DNA of 64,000 nt from Paenibacillus sp. FSL H7-0326 (GCF_001955535.1 NZ_MPVN01000002.1:310001-374000), one strand, 5' to 3'. Numbered from the stretch's first letter, positions 45,164-53,037 are shown. Program-made: numbers and translations. Notes: generated from the sequence alone by a model not told the origin.

Positions 45164-45452
45164 AGTTAAGTACCTCCCTTGATTTTTCTATTCCGTAGTA
45201 CCTAACTTGAACGGTGTGTTGGCTATCTGCGGAGAAATTCACAACATCAATCTCCGTAAGTTCTGTATTGTTGGCAGTCAGTATCTCAAGAATTTCCTGT
45301 GCCATCTGTGCAGGGCAGTCACAGAAATACAACTGATCATGACACTTAGGACACCTTGTTCGGTCATCAGCAGTATCTTGTTTTCCACAGAGCCACTTCC
45401 ACTCTTGTAACTTCTCTGTTAACTCAGTCAAAGAACTCACCCACCACTTCAA
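45108..45452 (-). CDS. Hypothetical phage zinc-ribbon protein, 114 aa
   Basis: It contains CPKC followed by CDC (about residues 34-47), a likely zinc site. The TTG start is uncertain and overlaps the preceding tiny gene; a GTG five codons later is possible. It overlaps the nuclease gene downstream by 56 bp. Function unknown. Confidence 0.5.
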   Translation of the reverse strand: MKWWVSSLTELTEKLQEWKWLCGKQDTADDRTRCPKCHDQLYFCDCPAQMAQEILEILTANNTELTEIDVVNFSADSQHTVQVRYYGIEKSREVLNCVVEETSKHGEEGIQRSE

Positions 45453-45543
45453 ATAAGAATTTAATCAGCGGCTTGCCGATCAGACCAACGATCACACCAA
45501 CAATACCGCCGACAATGAACCAACCAGGGTCAAAGGGATTCAT
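45424..45543 (-). CDS. Tiny membrane peptide, 39 aa
   Basis: The ATG at 45543 follows GGGGAGGG and overlaps the stop of the preceding gene (ATGA). After MNPFDPGW there is a glycine-rich membrane segment (FIVGGIVGVIVGLIG) and a short charged tail. It forms a coupled pair with the 56-residue membrane gene upstream; the layout recalls holin-type pairs, but size and sequence do not prove this. Confidence 0.6.
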   Translation of the reverse strand: MNPFDPGWFIVGGIVGVIVGLIGKPLIKFLFEVVGEFFD

Positions 45544-45710
45544 CGGAACAGCCCTCCCCAAATGATTCCTGCGGAAACACCTGTAATGCTCAGGGATAAC
45601 AACAGGAACAATAGCTCGTACTTATTGATGCTTTTGAAGGTGAATTTCCTCACTAGAACCAGTGTGAAGAACGCATAGAATACAAAGAATAACCACGCGA
45701 TAACTAACAT
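45540..45710 (-). CDS. Small two-span membrane protein, 56 aa
   Basis: The ATG at 45710 overlaps the end of the RNase H gene. Two hydrophobic segments (about 2-20 and 33-53) flank a basic loop (RKFTFKSINKY). It is translationally coupled to the next tiny gene. Confidence 0.6.
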   Translation of the reverse strand: MLVIAWLFFVFYAFFTLVLVRKFTFKSINKYELLFLLLSLSITGVSAGIIWGGLFR

Positions 45711-46168
45711 TGAGCCTTCACCCTTTCCTTGGCTTCCTTAGCAAGCTCATCAGCTCGCTCGTTGTATTTGTTACCGTCATGCCCCTTCACCCAATGCCAC
45801 TTGACATCGAGGTATTCAGACATGCGATAAATTGATTTGATAAGATTAAGATTTGGTCGATCAAGCCATCCATCCATCTTCCACCTATAGCAACGCTCAC
45901 TGAAGGCATTCACTACATACTGGCTGTCGGAAACAACGTGGATATCCCAGTGTTTTGCTTTGTCAAAGTCCAGGCTTCTTATGGATTCATAAGCCGCCAT
46001 CATCTCCATCTCTCCAATGGAAGTTCCTTTCTTGCCGCCCGACAGCTCCTTGTAATGGACTACCTCCCTGTCGCCGTTAAGGACGAGGAGCACAGCTCCC
46101 CACCCTCCGATACAATCGGGCTTACCATTCTTTGATGTCGAGCCATCTGTGAAGATGGCGATTCGCAT
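45704..46168 (-). CDS. rnhA: Ribonuclease HI
   Basis: RNase HI removes RNA from RNA-DNA hybrids, here likely Okazaki primers. The protein of 154 residues shows the acidic active site: Asp in FTDGST (about 8), Glu in GEMEMMAAYE (about 53), Asp in VVSDSQYVV (about 81) and a C-terminal Asp in ERADELAKEA, with WHWVKGHDGN before it. The ATG overlaps the upstream stop (TAATG). It compensates for the lack of a 5'-3' exonuclease domain in the phage polymerase. Confidence 0.93.
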   Translation of the reverse strand: MRIAIFTDGSTSKNGKPDCIGGWGAVLLVLNGDREVVHYKELSGGKKGTSIGEMEMMAAYESIRSLDFDKAKHWDIHVVSDSQYVVNAFSERCYRWKMDGWLDRPNLNLIKSIYRMSEYLDVKWHWVKGHDGNKYNERADELAKEAKERVKAQC

Positions 46169-46608
46169 TAGAAACCACCCTTACGCCATGTGACATTCAC
46201 TTTGATGGTCGCGTACCGCTGAACGAAGTGGAACTTGCGGTTACCCAGGCTGTAGGTGTACCCGTTCTCAACGATGCGATCACCCAGGTTAGGGCTAGGG
46301 CTATCCTTGTGAGCGTTCAGCTCCTTAACACGACTTTCGGAGTACATCTCGTACAACTCGAAACCATCCCCTTCGATGTCTCCTGTAACAACTACATATT
46401 TCTTGAACCATTCATGGAAGTCGCCGTCAAACCAAAAGTACAACCGTAATCCCGTATCCTTCAGGAACACATGGATTGGTGTAAAGGAACGGGACTTGTA
46501 GCCGCTCATGAAGTATGTCTTGGCGGTGAACCAGTTGCCTTCAGGTAGCTTACGAGCGTCTTGCACCATGAACTGTTCGCTAATTGCTTTCACTTTGTCA
46601 TTGATCAT
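46168..46608 (-). CDS. Hypothetical phage protein, 146 aa
   Basis: The start at 46608 is eight bases after GGGGG; an ATG two codons earlier overlaps the previous stop and is also possible. The sequence is rich in aromatic residues and beta-like (YFWFDGDFHEWFKKYVVVTG). It overlaps rnhA by one base. No family is recognised. Confidence 0.6.
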   Translation of the reverse strand: MINDKVKAISEQFMVQDARKLPEGNWFTAKTYFMSGYKSRSFTPIHVFLKDTGLRLYFWFDGDFHEWFKKYVVVTGDIEGDGFELYEMYSESRVKELNAHKDSPSPNLGDRIVENGYTYSLGNRKFHFVQRYATIKVNVTWRKGGF

Positions 46609-46610
46609 TC

Positions 46611-46928
46611 TCATTTCCCCCTGAGAAGGTGGCACCCAGTTTCATCGAACAGGAGTGCTTCACCTTTATTTATGTTGAAATGCACGTTCTCTTTGTCGTA
46701 GATCAGTCGCTCTGACTTCTCGTATTGGCTCACCGCTTCAGGCGGCGGGTTCACAGTCACGTTTGCATGATCTGTGACCACCCACCCCCGAGGGTTTGCT
46801 CTCTTGCTCGGCTTGGTCTCAACTGACCAACCGTTCTCCACGAGAATGACAGGAGCCTTGGTACAGCTTTTGTAGGTGTGAGAAGTCCACATCTTCTTAG
46901 GCAGACACCAGTGGACGATGTTCTTCAC
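46611..46928 (-). CDS. Hypothetical phage protein, 105 aa
   Basis: The start is a GTG (46928) seven bases after AGGAGG, overlapping the DNA polymerase stop by 4 bp (GTGA); a longer frame inside the polymerase gene is rejected. It contains two Cys in the N-terminal third and a beta-rich middle. Function unknown; coupling suggests a replication-related role. Confidence 0.6.
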   Translation of the reverse strand: MKNIVHWCLPKKMWTSHTYKSCTKAPVILVENGWSVETKPSKRANPRGWVVTDHANVTVNPPPEAVSQYEKSERLIYDKENVHFNINKGEALLFDETGCHLLRGK

Positions 46929-49165
46929 GCCACATCCTCCTCGTCGAACATGGAGAGATCGTCTTCGGACATCTTCTGACCCCACTTCGCTCCAACCTCA
47001 ATGTCGGATTTAAGACCGCAGTCCAACGGCAATGCGTTACACATGATGTCTGCAATTCTACGAAGGTTGTCCATGCCGATATTCTCAGGTACATCGAAGA
47101 TGATCTCGTCATGCACCCACATCACGATTCTTGAATCTAACTCCTCAAGAAGCGGCTGAAGCTTGATTGAAGCGATTTTAACCATGTCTGCTGAGGAGCC
47201 TTGGATCACAGCGTTAATTCCCATCCGATGACCACGACCGATGAGCCACTTCTTACCTGATTGCATCTCCTCGTAAACTCTCCGCTTACGACCGAGCATG
47301 GTCTCAGTGAATTGGTCAGCGTTCATGATCTTGCGTTGCTCAGCCATCCACCGTTTAACGCCTGGGTACGCATCGAAGTAACCTTTGATGTACTCGACAG
47401 CTTCGTCCTCGGTAATCTCCAAGGTTTCTGCCAAGCCTTTCTCACTCATGCCGTAAATGATTCCGAAGTTAACGACCTTGGCATCCTTACGGAATTTCTC
47501 GTACTGGATACCTAGGAAAACATCCTCACGAAGTGCTTCAGGGTTCTTCGAGTTGATCTTCTCCTCATTGAACAGCTTGCGAACGAGATCATCGCTAAGG
47601 AGCCTGTCTTCCACGAGCTTACCGTCAGGATCAAGGAATAAGTCCTTCATGCCGCGACGATACTCAAACTCCTCATATGTGACGTTAGGGTTGTTTCGGT
47701 TCCACATCCCCACAGCGGTCATACTGTGGACATCCAATCCATCGCGGTAAATCTTCAACAAGGTCTCGTCTTGCGACACATGAGCAAGTACACGAAGCTC
47801 TTGTTGCGAGAAGTCAATGGAAGCCAACAAGCGACCATTATCCGAGATGAAGGCGTTACGAATGAGACCGCCCACCTTCGCGGGAATCTGCTGAAGGTTC
47901 GGTGAGTTACAACTCATACGTCCAGTCTTAGTTCCTACAGGGTTGAATGAGGTGTGCACTCGACCATTCACGAGATTCTTAGGAAGCTTGTCTGCAAATG
48001 CTGTAGTCAGCTTCACCTTCTCGCTGTATTCGAGCATCAGTCCGATAACCTCGTGAGTCTTCTTCAGCTTCTTGAGCGTCTTCTTGTCGGTGCTCATCGG
48101 CTTATCCTTATTGACCCTAGGAAGCCCTAGCTTGACGTATAAGGCTTCTGCTTTCTGTGCAGGGGAGTTAAGATTGATCTCTCCCGTATACGCCCAAATC
48201 TTCTGTCTCAGAAGCTCTAGCTCGTTGTGCAAGTCCTTGGCTACTTTCTCAACCAAGTACTCACGATCAAGAAGCACTCCTGCTTGCTCTGCCTTCCACA
48301 CAATATCTAGGAAGGGCATCTCTATATTGAAGAACAGGTCATACAGCTTCTTGAGGTTCCCACGGTTCAACGCCCGCCCCTGGAACTCTGCCATACGATA
48401 AGTAAGCTCGGTATCCTTGATGGCGTAGTATCCTGCCAAGCACCCCGTCCGAGTGTTCGGGTCGAGCTTGATTGGAATTTTGTCGAACGTGATCTTTCCG
48501 AACAACGTGGAGAACTTATCTGCTTCGACCTTCAGGTAGTACGGAGCCATATCTTTGAGAGCCTTTGACTGGTTCTCATCGAGTACAGCCTGACCTATCA
48601 TGGTATCGAACCATGGCACCAGTCGAATCTGCATCCAATTCCAAAGGACGTGCATATCAAACTTAGCGTTGTGGAGCAGGTACTTAGTGCTCCTGTCCTC
48701 CAAGATGGGTCGTAGCATGTCTGCCACAATGTCTTTTGGTAAACAAATCTCGTCGATGTGCTTGAGTGGGATATAGTATCCGCGATGAGGTGCGTAGAAG
48801 CTGATACCTACGATCTCATCAGCAAACGGGTTAACACCCATGGTCTCGGTATCGACCGCAACCACGCTCTGTGTTCGGAGCCATCTGCACATATCGTCCA
48901 GTTCTTCCAAGCTCCAAACCATGTGATAGTAGTCAGGTAAGACGGTGTTATTTGCCATCTCAATGATCTGCTGTTCTTTCTTAGTGATCTTCTTAGCGGC
49001 AGACTTCTCGGTGACACCCTTCTTCGCCCGAGTCTTCTTTTTCTCGGTCTTAGCTTCTCGGTCATCCAAGAGTCCTGTCAGTTCAAGTGCTCCCTGGTCT
49101 TCCAAGACTTTAGCCTTGCGGGGTGCTCTCTTGCGCTTAGGTAGTTCGACCACTTCAAGAGTCAT
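46925..49165 (-). CDS. Family A DNA polymerase with 3'-5' exonuclease
   Basis: The phage replicative polymerase has 746 residues. A Lys-rich N-terminal extension (1-80) precedes a DnaQ-like proofreading domain with VAVDTETMG, LLHNAKFDMHVL and GYYAIKDTELTYR, and then the polymerase domain with motif A (ASIDFSQQELRVLAH), motif B (RKDAKVVNFGIIYGMS) and motif C (MWVHDEIIFD). All catalytic acidic residues are present. There is no 5'-3' exonuclease domain. The ATG lies ten bases after GGAGGT, and the unit is led by promoter element 5. Confidence 0.96.
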   Translation of the reverse strand: MTLEVVELPKRKRAPRKAKVLEDQGALELTGLLDDREAKTEKKKTRAKKGVTEKSAAKKITKKEQQIIEMANNTVLPDYYHMVWSLEELDDMCRWLRTQSVVAVDTETMGVNPFADEIVGISFYAPHRGYYIPLKHIDEICLPKDIVADMLRPILEDRSTKYLLHNAKFDMHVLWNWMQIRLVPWFDTMIGQAVLDENQSKALKDMAPYYLKVEADKFSTLFGKITFDKIPIKLDPNTRTGCLAGYYAIKDTELTYRMAEFQGRALNRGNLKKLYDLFFNIEMPFLDIVWKAEQAGVLLDREYLVEKVAKDLHNELELLRQKIWAYTGEINLNSPAQKAEALYVKLGLPRVNKDKPMSTDKKTLKKLKKTHEVIGLMLEYSEKVKLTTAFADKLPKNLVNGRVHTSFNPVGTKTGRMSCNSPNLQQIPAKVGGLIRNAFISDNGRLLASIDFSQQELRVLAHVSQDETLLKIYRDGLDVHSMTAVGMWNRNNPNVTYEEFEYRRGMKDLFLDPDGKLVEDRLLSDDLVRKLFNEEKINSKNPEALREDVFLGIQYEKFRKDAKVVNFGIIYGMSEKGLAETLEITEDEAVEYIKGYFDAYPGVKRWMAEQRKIMNADQFTETMLGRKRRVYEEMQSGKKWLIGRGHRMGINAVIQGSSADMVKIASIKLQPLLEELDSRIVMWVHDEIIFDVPENIGMDNLRRIADIMCNALPLDCGLKSDIEVGAKWGQKMSEDDLSMFDEEDVA

Positions 49166-49185
49166 TCAGTACCACCTCCTACTTC

Positions 49186-49215
49186 CTCTATACGAAAAGA
49201 AAAGCACCCAGTTAA
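49186..49215 (-). promoter_or_regulatory. Phage promoter element 5 (DNA polymerase), inside a terminator
   Basis: TTAACT (49215-49210), 15 bp, CGTATAGAG (49194-49186). TTAACT is exactly the six-base loop of the terminator at 49195-49224. Confidence 0.85.
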
Positions 49216-49224
49216 GGGTGCTTC
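49195..49224 (-). terminator. Terminator of the HTH gene, nested with promoter 5
   Basis: AAGCACCC-TTAACT-GGGTGCTT forms a perfect 8-bp stem whose loop is the -35 box, followed on the minus strand by TTCTTTTC, which is the promoter spacer. Confidence 0.85.
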
Positions 49225-49227
49225 TCG

Positions 49228-50001
49228 TTAAGTTCTCGCTTTAGAGATTTTGACTTCTATACCATACTTCTCTCCGTCCTCGAATGTCTGCAACAGGTAG
49301 TTGAACAGTCCTGAAGCATCCTCTCGCCCGCCTTCAGCTACTAATATCAGCTTGTGGATACCCCCAACAGGTGGAATAATAAGCTCAGCGCAGTAAGCAC
49401 CCAAAGCGTCAGCAGACGCAATCTCCTGGTACTCCTCCTCACTGATCGGCATGGTGTGCAGACGTTCAGTGTCAACACTCACTTCTTGCTCCAACACCTC
49501 TTTAACGCTTCCTGTAGACTCTTTGCCAAGTTTGTACGCCGCAACTTCCATGTCCCATTCCTCGTTCAAGCCTTCAGGAACCTCATACCCCGCCTTGTTC
49601 TTCAGGACGCTCACCTTGTACCCGTAGATGGTTTGGTACTTGGCACCGAATATCTCTGCGAGATCGTTAGTGGTGATCTCAGGGTACTTGGTCACAATGT
49701 AGGCTACCTTCTGCTTGTCGATCTTCAGGTTTGTTCTCACGGTTTTCTTTCGCCCCTCATAGGATGGTTTGTTAGACAGGTAATCCTCAACAGCCTTATC
49801 CACCGCCGCCGAGTCTATCATCTTCCTCAGGTACGTCAATCGACCCGACTGGTGACGGGTTCGGTAGTAGCTAATAACAGTTGAGCTGTAACCAAAAATC
49901 TTAGCGAAGTCTTTGTTATCAAGTTGCTCGAACTTTCTGAACGCGTAAACTAGCTTTGCTACATCCACGTTTTCTTCGTTTTTCGTTACTGAGGTAGACA
50001 T
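49228..50001 (-). CDS. HTH-type phage regulator, unassigned
   Basis: The start at 50001 has AAGGAGGT eight bases upstream. The 257-residue protein contains two helix-turn-helix-like segments: KDFAKIFGYSSTVISYYRTR (about 29-48) and NDLAEIFGAKYQTIYGYK (about 111-128). They resemble each other (xDFAxIFG / NDLAEIFG), so they may be a duplicated DNA-binding module. The C-terminal half is acidic with no recognised domain. It stands alone between promoter 6 and the promoter 5 terminator, which makes it a good candidate phage regulator. Confidence 0.6.
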   Translation of the reverse strand: MSTSVTKNEENVDVAKLVYAFRKFEQLDNKDFAKIFGYSSTVISYYRTRHQSGRLTYLRKMIDSAAVDKAVEDYLSNKPSYEGRKKTVRTNLKIDKQKVAYIVTKYPEITTNDLAEIFGAKYQTIYGYKVSVLKNKAGYEVPEGLNEEWDMEVAAYKLGKESTGSVKEVLEQEVSVDTERLHTMPISEEEYQEIASADALGAYCAELIIPPVGGIHKLILVAEGGREDASGLFNYLLQTFEDGEKYGIEVKISKART

Positions 50002-50089
50002 AGGAGTTACCTCCTCCTTCTTCTTCTTTTCTTCGATTGGGTCAGTTCGCAAGACACCATCTTTGCCTATACGGTATACGGTGGTCTTC

Positions 50090-50200
50090 TCACCTTTTTA
50101 AGGTGAACTCCACGCAACAGTCACGGCAAAAGTACGTATTCGTAGCAACTATCCCGAGGTTCGCTGAATCACATGAGGGACATCTAAACCCTAATAGCAT
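50090..50200 (-). CDS. Tiny zinc-ribbon protein, 36 aa
   Basis: An ATG at 50200 follows GAGAGGTG and opens 36 codons. The sequence has CPSC near residue 7 and CRDCC near residue 25, a complete four-Cys zinc ribbon. It is the first gene after promoter element 6. Confidence 0.65.
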   Translation of the reverse strand: MLLGFRCPSCDSANLGIVATNTYFCRDCCVEFTLKR

Positions 50201-50232
50201 CCATAGATCACACCTCTCGTCCTATCTACTTT

Positions 50233-50262
50233 CTCTATACGAGGTGGTTAGACCAGAGTTAA
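50233..50262 (-). promoter_or_regulatory. Phage promoter element 6
   Basis: TTAACT (50262-50257), 15 bp, CGTATAGAG (50241-50233). It follows directly after the SSB terminator and serves the zinc-ribbon peptide and HTH genes. Confidence 0.82.
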
Positions 50263-50264
50263 AT

Positions 50265-50291
50265 AGAAAAAGCACCCACTAGGGGTGCCTT
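50265..50291 (-). terminator. Terminator after ssb
   Basis: GGCACCCCTAGTGGGTGC: a stem of about 6 bp extended by G-T, followed by TTTTTCTATTT on the minus strand, directly joined to promoter element 6. Confidence 0.85.
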
Positions 50292-50307
50292 ATCTACTTC
50301 TATTCAA

Positions 50308-50916
50308 TTAGAACGGGAAGTCGTCGTTGTTCTTGGAGTTGCCGCCTTGGTTCCCGCCGCCGTTATTTCCGCTGTCGCCGCTAGGAGCATCAGTCACCTG
50401 ACCAATACCACTCATCAGCTTTTGAATAGCTTCACGAGTCAGCGTTTGAGATTCTACGAGAGCTTCCAAGTCCATACGCTCAACCTTCTCAGCGAACGGC
50501 TGAGGATCACGAGCGAAGAACTGGTACGTAGTATTCAGTTTCTCACCTTGACGAGCGATCTTGAAGTCGCGCTTTGTAAGATCACCGTACTCCTCGATCA
50601 GACCAAGCAACTGTGTTCCCATTGTCTTGGAAGCCTTGAGTACTTTAACCTTCTTGTCAGAGTAGTCGTACACTTCCAAGTAGGACTTGAATCCAGGCTT
50701 ATTACCACTACCTTGCAACGGGTCTTCATTGCGTGGAAGTGCAGTAATAGTTTGCCATTGACCATTGATCTCCAACGTGTACTCCCAAACGGAGATGATG
50801 TCTTCAGCAGGAGTCAAGATACGTACTACAGCCGATTCATTTGGTTTAATTTTCAGCATTGTAGTAGAGTTGTTAGCCGCGTCACGAATTGCACCAAGAC
50901 CTTTTTGAATCGCCAT
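50308..50916 (-). CDS. Phage single-stranded DNA-binding protein
   Basis: The 202-residue protein has a beta-rich DNA-binding part (about 20-140), a glycine/asparagine-rich linker (GDSGNNGGGNQGGNSK) and an acidic tip NDDFPF. The tip closely resembles the bacterial SSB C terminus that recruits host proteins, while the core is unlike bacterial SSB and more like phage gp32-type proteins. The ATG follows AAGGTGA. It lies alone behind its own promoter (element 7), consistent with high expression. Confidence 0.82.
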   Translation of the reverse strand: MAIQKGLGAIRDAANNSTTMLKIKPNESAVVRILTPAEDIISVWEYTLEINGQWQTITALPRNEDPLQGSGNKPGFKSYLEVYDYSDKKVKVLKASKTMGTQLLGLIEEYGDLTKRDFKIARQGEKLNTTYQFFARDPQPFAEKVERMDLEALVESQTLTREAIQKLMSGIGQVTDAPSGDSGNNGGGNQGGNSKNNDDFPF

Positions 50917-50973
50917 GTTATTTCACCTTATCCTTTTCGTTTTGTAGTGGTGGGCTTCTTGCCCCCTCACTTT

Positions 50974-51003
50974 CTCTATACGAAGTGATTAAGGATGAGT
51001 TAA
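50974..51003 (-). promoter_or_regulatory. Phage promoter element 7 (ssb)
   Basis: TTAACT (51003-50998), 15 bp, CGTATAGAG (50982-50974). It precedes ssb. Confidence 0.82.
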
Positions 51004-51061
51004 GAGGGTGTTTCAAAGATTTTTAATGTGGGTAATACCTATAGGGGATGTACGTAGGGAA

Positions 51062-51095
51062 TAAAAAGCCACCATGACTGATGTCATAGCGGCGG
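51062..51095 (-). terminator. Terminator after the ECF-like sigma gene
   Basis: GCCGCTATGAC and GTCATGGTGGC form a stem of about 11 bp with three mismatches and a four-base loop, followed on the minus strand by TTTTTA. Confidence 0.75.
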
Positions 51096-51103
51096 GGTAT
51101 GCT

Positions 51104-51667
51104 CTACAGGGCTTCGTACTTTTCGCGGATACCTTTCCATAGTTGGGAGATGCGGGCTTTAGTTACTCCGAGGATACTAGCAATCTCTACGAACTCGTAC
51201 CCATTGGAGCGAAGCTTGAAGATTTCTTTCTCCCGTTCATTCAGCTTCATGTTCTCCATGATGTCAGTCACGAACTCGAAATTCTCGAATGCGTACCCTT
51301 CATGTCCTAGCGTCAACCCCATGCTCGTATCGGCGGTCTCGTCTTCAACGTCAAGATCAGTGGATACAACTTGAACAGCGTTCACTACGTTCAGGTTTTT
51401 CTCTGACATGCACTTTCGGTACATATCTTTGATCTTGTTGTCAATCAAGTGGTCTACGAATGTTGACATTTTCGCTTTCTCAGCACTGTATTGATCAAGT
51501 GACTTGTACAACTTAATCATGACCTCTTGAGTTACGTCCTCTTTCTCCATCCCCGCAAACGTTTTGCCTTTAAGCTTTTGTCGGCATTTATCTTGAGCCT
51601 TATTCAAGAAAGCATCCATATCACCGATTGCAAACAATTCATCGAAACCCATAGTTGTAGTAGACAT
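51104..51667 (-). CDS. ECF-like phage sigma factor
   Basis: The 187-residue protein has a region 2 (EKEDVTQEVMIKLYKSLDQY then MSTFVDHLIDNKIKDMYRK) and a region 4 helix-turn-helix (LNEREKEIFKLRSNGYEFVE then IASILGVTKARISQLWKGI), joined by a short linker; there is no region 3. This is the two-domain layout of ECF sigma factors. The ATG follows GGGGGAAA. It lies just after the primase gene, in the unit led by promoter element 8. It is the likely reader of the ten TTAACT-N15-CGTATAGAG elements, including its own. Confidence 0.85.
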   Translation of the reverse strand: MSTTTMGFDELFAIGDMDAFLNKAQDKCRQKLKGKTFAGMEKEDVTQEVMIKLYKSLDQYSAEKAKMSTFVDHLIDNKIKDMYRKCMSEKNLNVVNAVQVVSTDLDVEDETADTSMGLTLGHEGYAFENFEFVTDIMENMKLNEREKEIFKLRSNGYEFVEIASILGVTKARISQLWKGIREKYEAL

Positions 51668-51690
51668 TTATAATTTCCCCCGTAGTCATT

Positions 51691-52785
51691 TTAGTTTTTA
51701 GTTGGATTTTTAATTTCTTCGATGTCTAGGTATCCTGCATCTCTAACCATCGACTCGTATTCGAGGTATGGGATAGTCTTGATGGAACCTAGCTTGTTAT
51801 TTCTCAGCAGATCGTTGGAATCCTTGTATTTCTGCTCCTCGATGTCAGTTATTCCATATTGGCGGTTAGGGTACAGTACCACATTTACCCTTATTGCCGA
51901 ATGCTTGGAGATTAGCTCATATGCCCTTAACGTACAGGCAACCCCTGCTTCATCATTATCGAAAAAAAGATTTACCGTCTTTATCCCTGCCCGCATCAAT
52001 TCACGCACCTGCTCGACGAATAAAATACGTCCTAGAATTGCTCCCGCAGGTAAGCGTCCTTCGTAGCAAGACATTGTATCAGTTTCGGACTCGTTTAGAT
52101 AAAGTTCATTGATAGGTTTCGGAGCTTGTAGAATATAGTATAGACCATACACTATATCCTTCTTCTCTATCCCCTTCTCATTAAGGAATCCTTTTCGTGA
52201 GACAAACCGCTTCTTTATAAACCTTATCAATCCCTTGCTTGTCCTAACTGGAAAAGTAATTGCTTGAGTAACTTCGTCATAGCCCACTTCATACTTACTG
52301 ATCGTGTGCTCGGAAAATCCTCGACCATATATGTATGAATGTCGTTTCTTTGTATATCGGAGCACTTCTTCTTCGGGTAAAGACCTCATTCGATCTTTTT
52401 TATTTCCACCATTCAGTATACTTTCCATATCAATAGGATTTCGCTCGTTAGAGCTTACCACTAGATAGTTCTTCATAATAAACTGCATACCTAGGAGTTC
52501 ATTAGGTAGCCCAACAGCGTGAGCCACTAGACTAGCGAGACTTCCATGAGCACCACAACCGAAACAATTGTATCGGTACGGGTACTCTGTCTCGACACCG
52601 CAAGCGGGGTTATTACCATCATCGTGGAAGGGACATAAGAACATTATGTTCTCGCCCTTGTTCGTCACTTTTGAGAAAGCTGAGACATTGTAGCGAGAGA
52701 TACTTCTCGCAAGCCAGTAAGCTCTCAAATCATCAAGTACTTCTTCAATCTCTAGCTGATAAGACGACAGCAGAGAGTTTTGCAT
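51691..52785 (-). CDS. DnaG-type DNA primase
   Basis: The 364-residue protein has an N-terminal CHC2 zinc-binding domain (CPFHDDGNNPA..., CFGCGAHGS), an RNA polymerase-like core, and a TOPRIM domain with the catalytic Glu in YLNESETDTMS and DxD in LFFDNDEAG. The C-terminal helicase-binding domain of host DnaG is absent, as in many phage primases. The ATG follows GAGGAGG. It is co-transcribed with the sigma factor. Confidence 0.93.
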   Translation of the reverse strand: MQNSLLSSYQLEIEEVLDDLRAYWLARSISRYNVSAFSKVTNKGENIMFLCPFHDDGNNPACGVETEYPYRYNCFGCGAHGSLASLVAHAVGLPNELLGMQFIMKNYLVVSSNERNPIDMESILNGGNKKDRMRSLPEEEVLRYTKKRHSYIYGRGFSEHTISKYEVGYDEVTQAITFPVRTSKGLIRFIKKRFVSRKGFLNEKGIEKKDIVYGLYYILQAPKPINELYLNESETDTMSCYEGRLPAGAILGRILFVEQVRELMRAGIKTVNLFFDNDEAGVACTLRAYELISKHSAIRVNVVLYPNRQYGITDIEEQKYKDSNDLLRNNKLGSIKTIPYLEYESMVRDAGYLDIEEIKNPTKN

Positions 52786-52815
52786 GTCCTGCCCTCCTCA
52801 CAATTAAAAGCCATC

Positions 52816-52944
52816 TCACTCGAATTTGCAAGACTTTTGTCGAACACACGTATTGCAATATAAATTGTCTAATAAGAATACCAAACGCGAACGGGTGTTC
52901 GCAACCCTTATTTTCCACCTCCACTGAATCTTATTTCCTATCAA
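52816..52944 (-). CDS. Possible tiny Cys-rich peptide, start uncertain
   Basis: An open frame between promoter 8 and the primase ends with CNTCVRQKSC, a zinc-type motif. A TTG at 52944 would give 42 residues but has no ribosome site. An ATA at about 52913 lies six bases after GGAGGT and would give 33 residues. The gene is probable but the start codon is unclear. Confidence 0.35.
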   Translation of the reverse strand: MIGNKIQWRWKIRVANTRSRLVFLLDNLYCNTCVRQKSCKFE

Positions 52945-52966
52945 ATCTAAAAACTGCTTACACTTG

Positions 52967-52996
52967 CTCTATACGCGCTAGTTAATGCTTAGTTAA
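52967..52996 (-). promoter_or_regulatory. Phage promoter element 8 (primase and sigma)
   Basis: TTAACT (52996-52991), 15 bp, CGTATAGAG (52975-52967). The unit it serves contains the ECF-like sigma factor. Confidence 0.85.
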
Positions 52997-53037
52997 GGGG
53001 GAATATAAATTTTTTTTTTTCTGAATTAATTGCTAGA

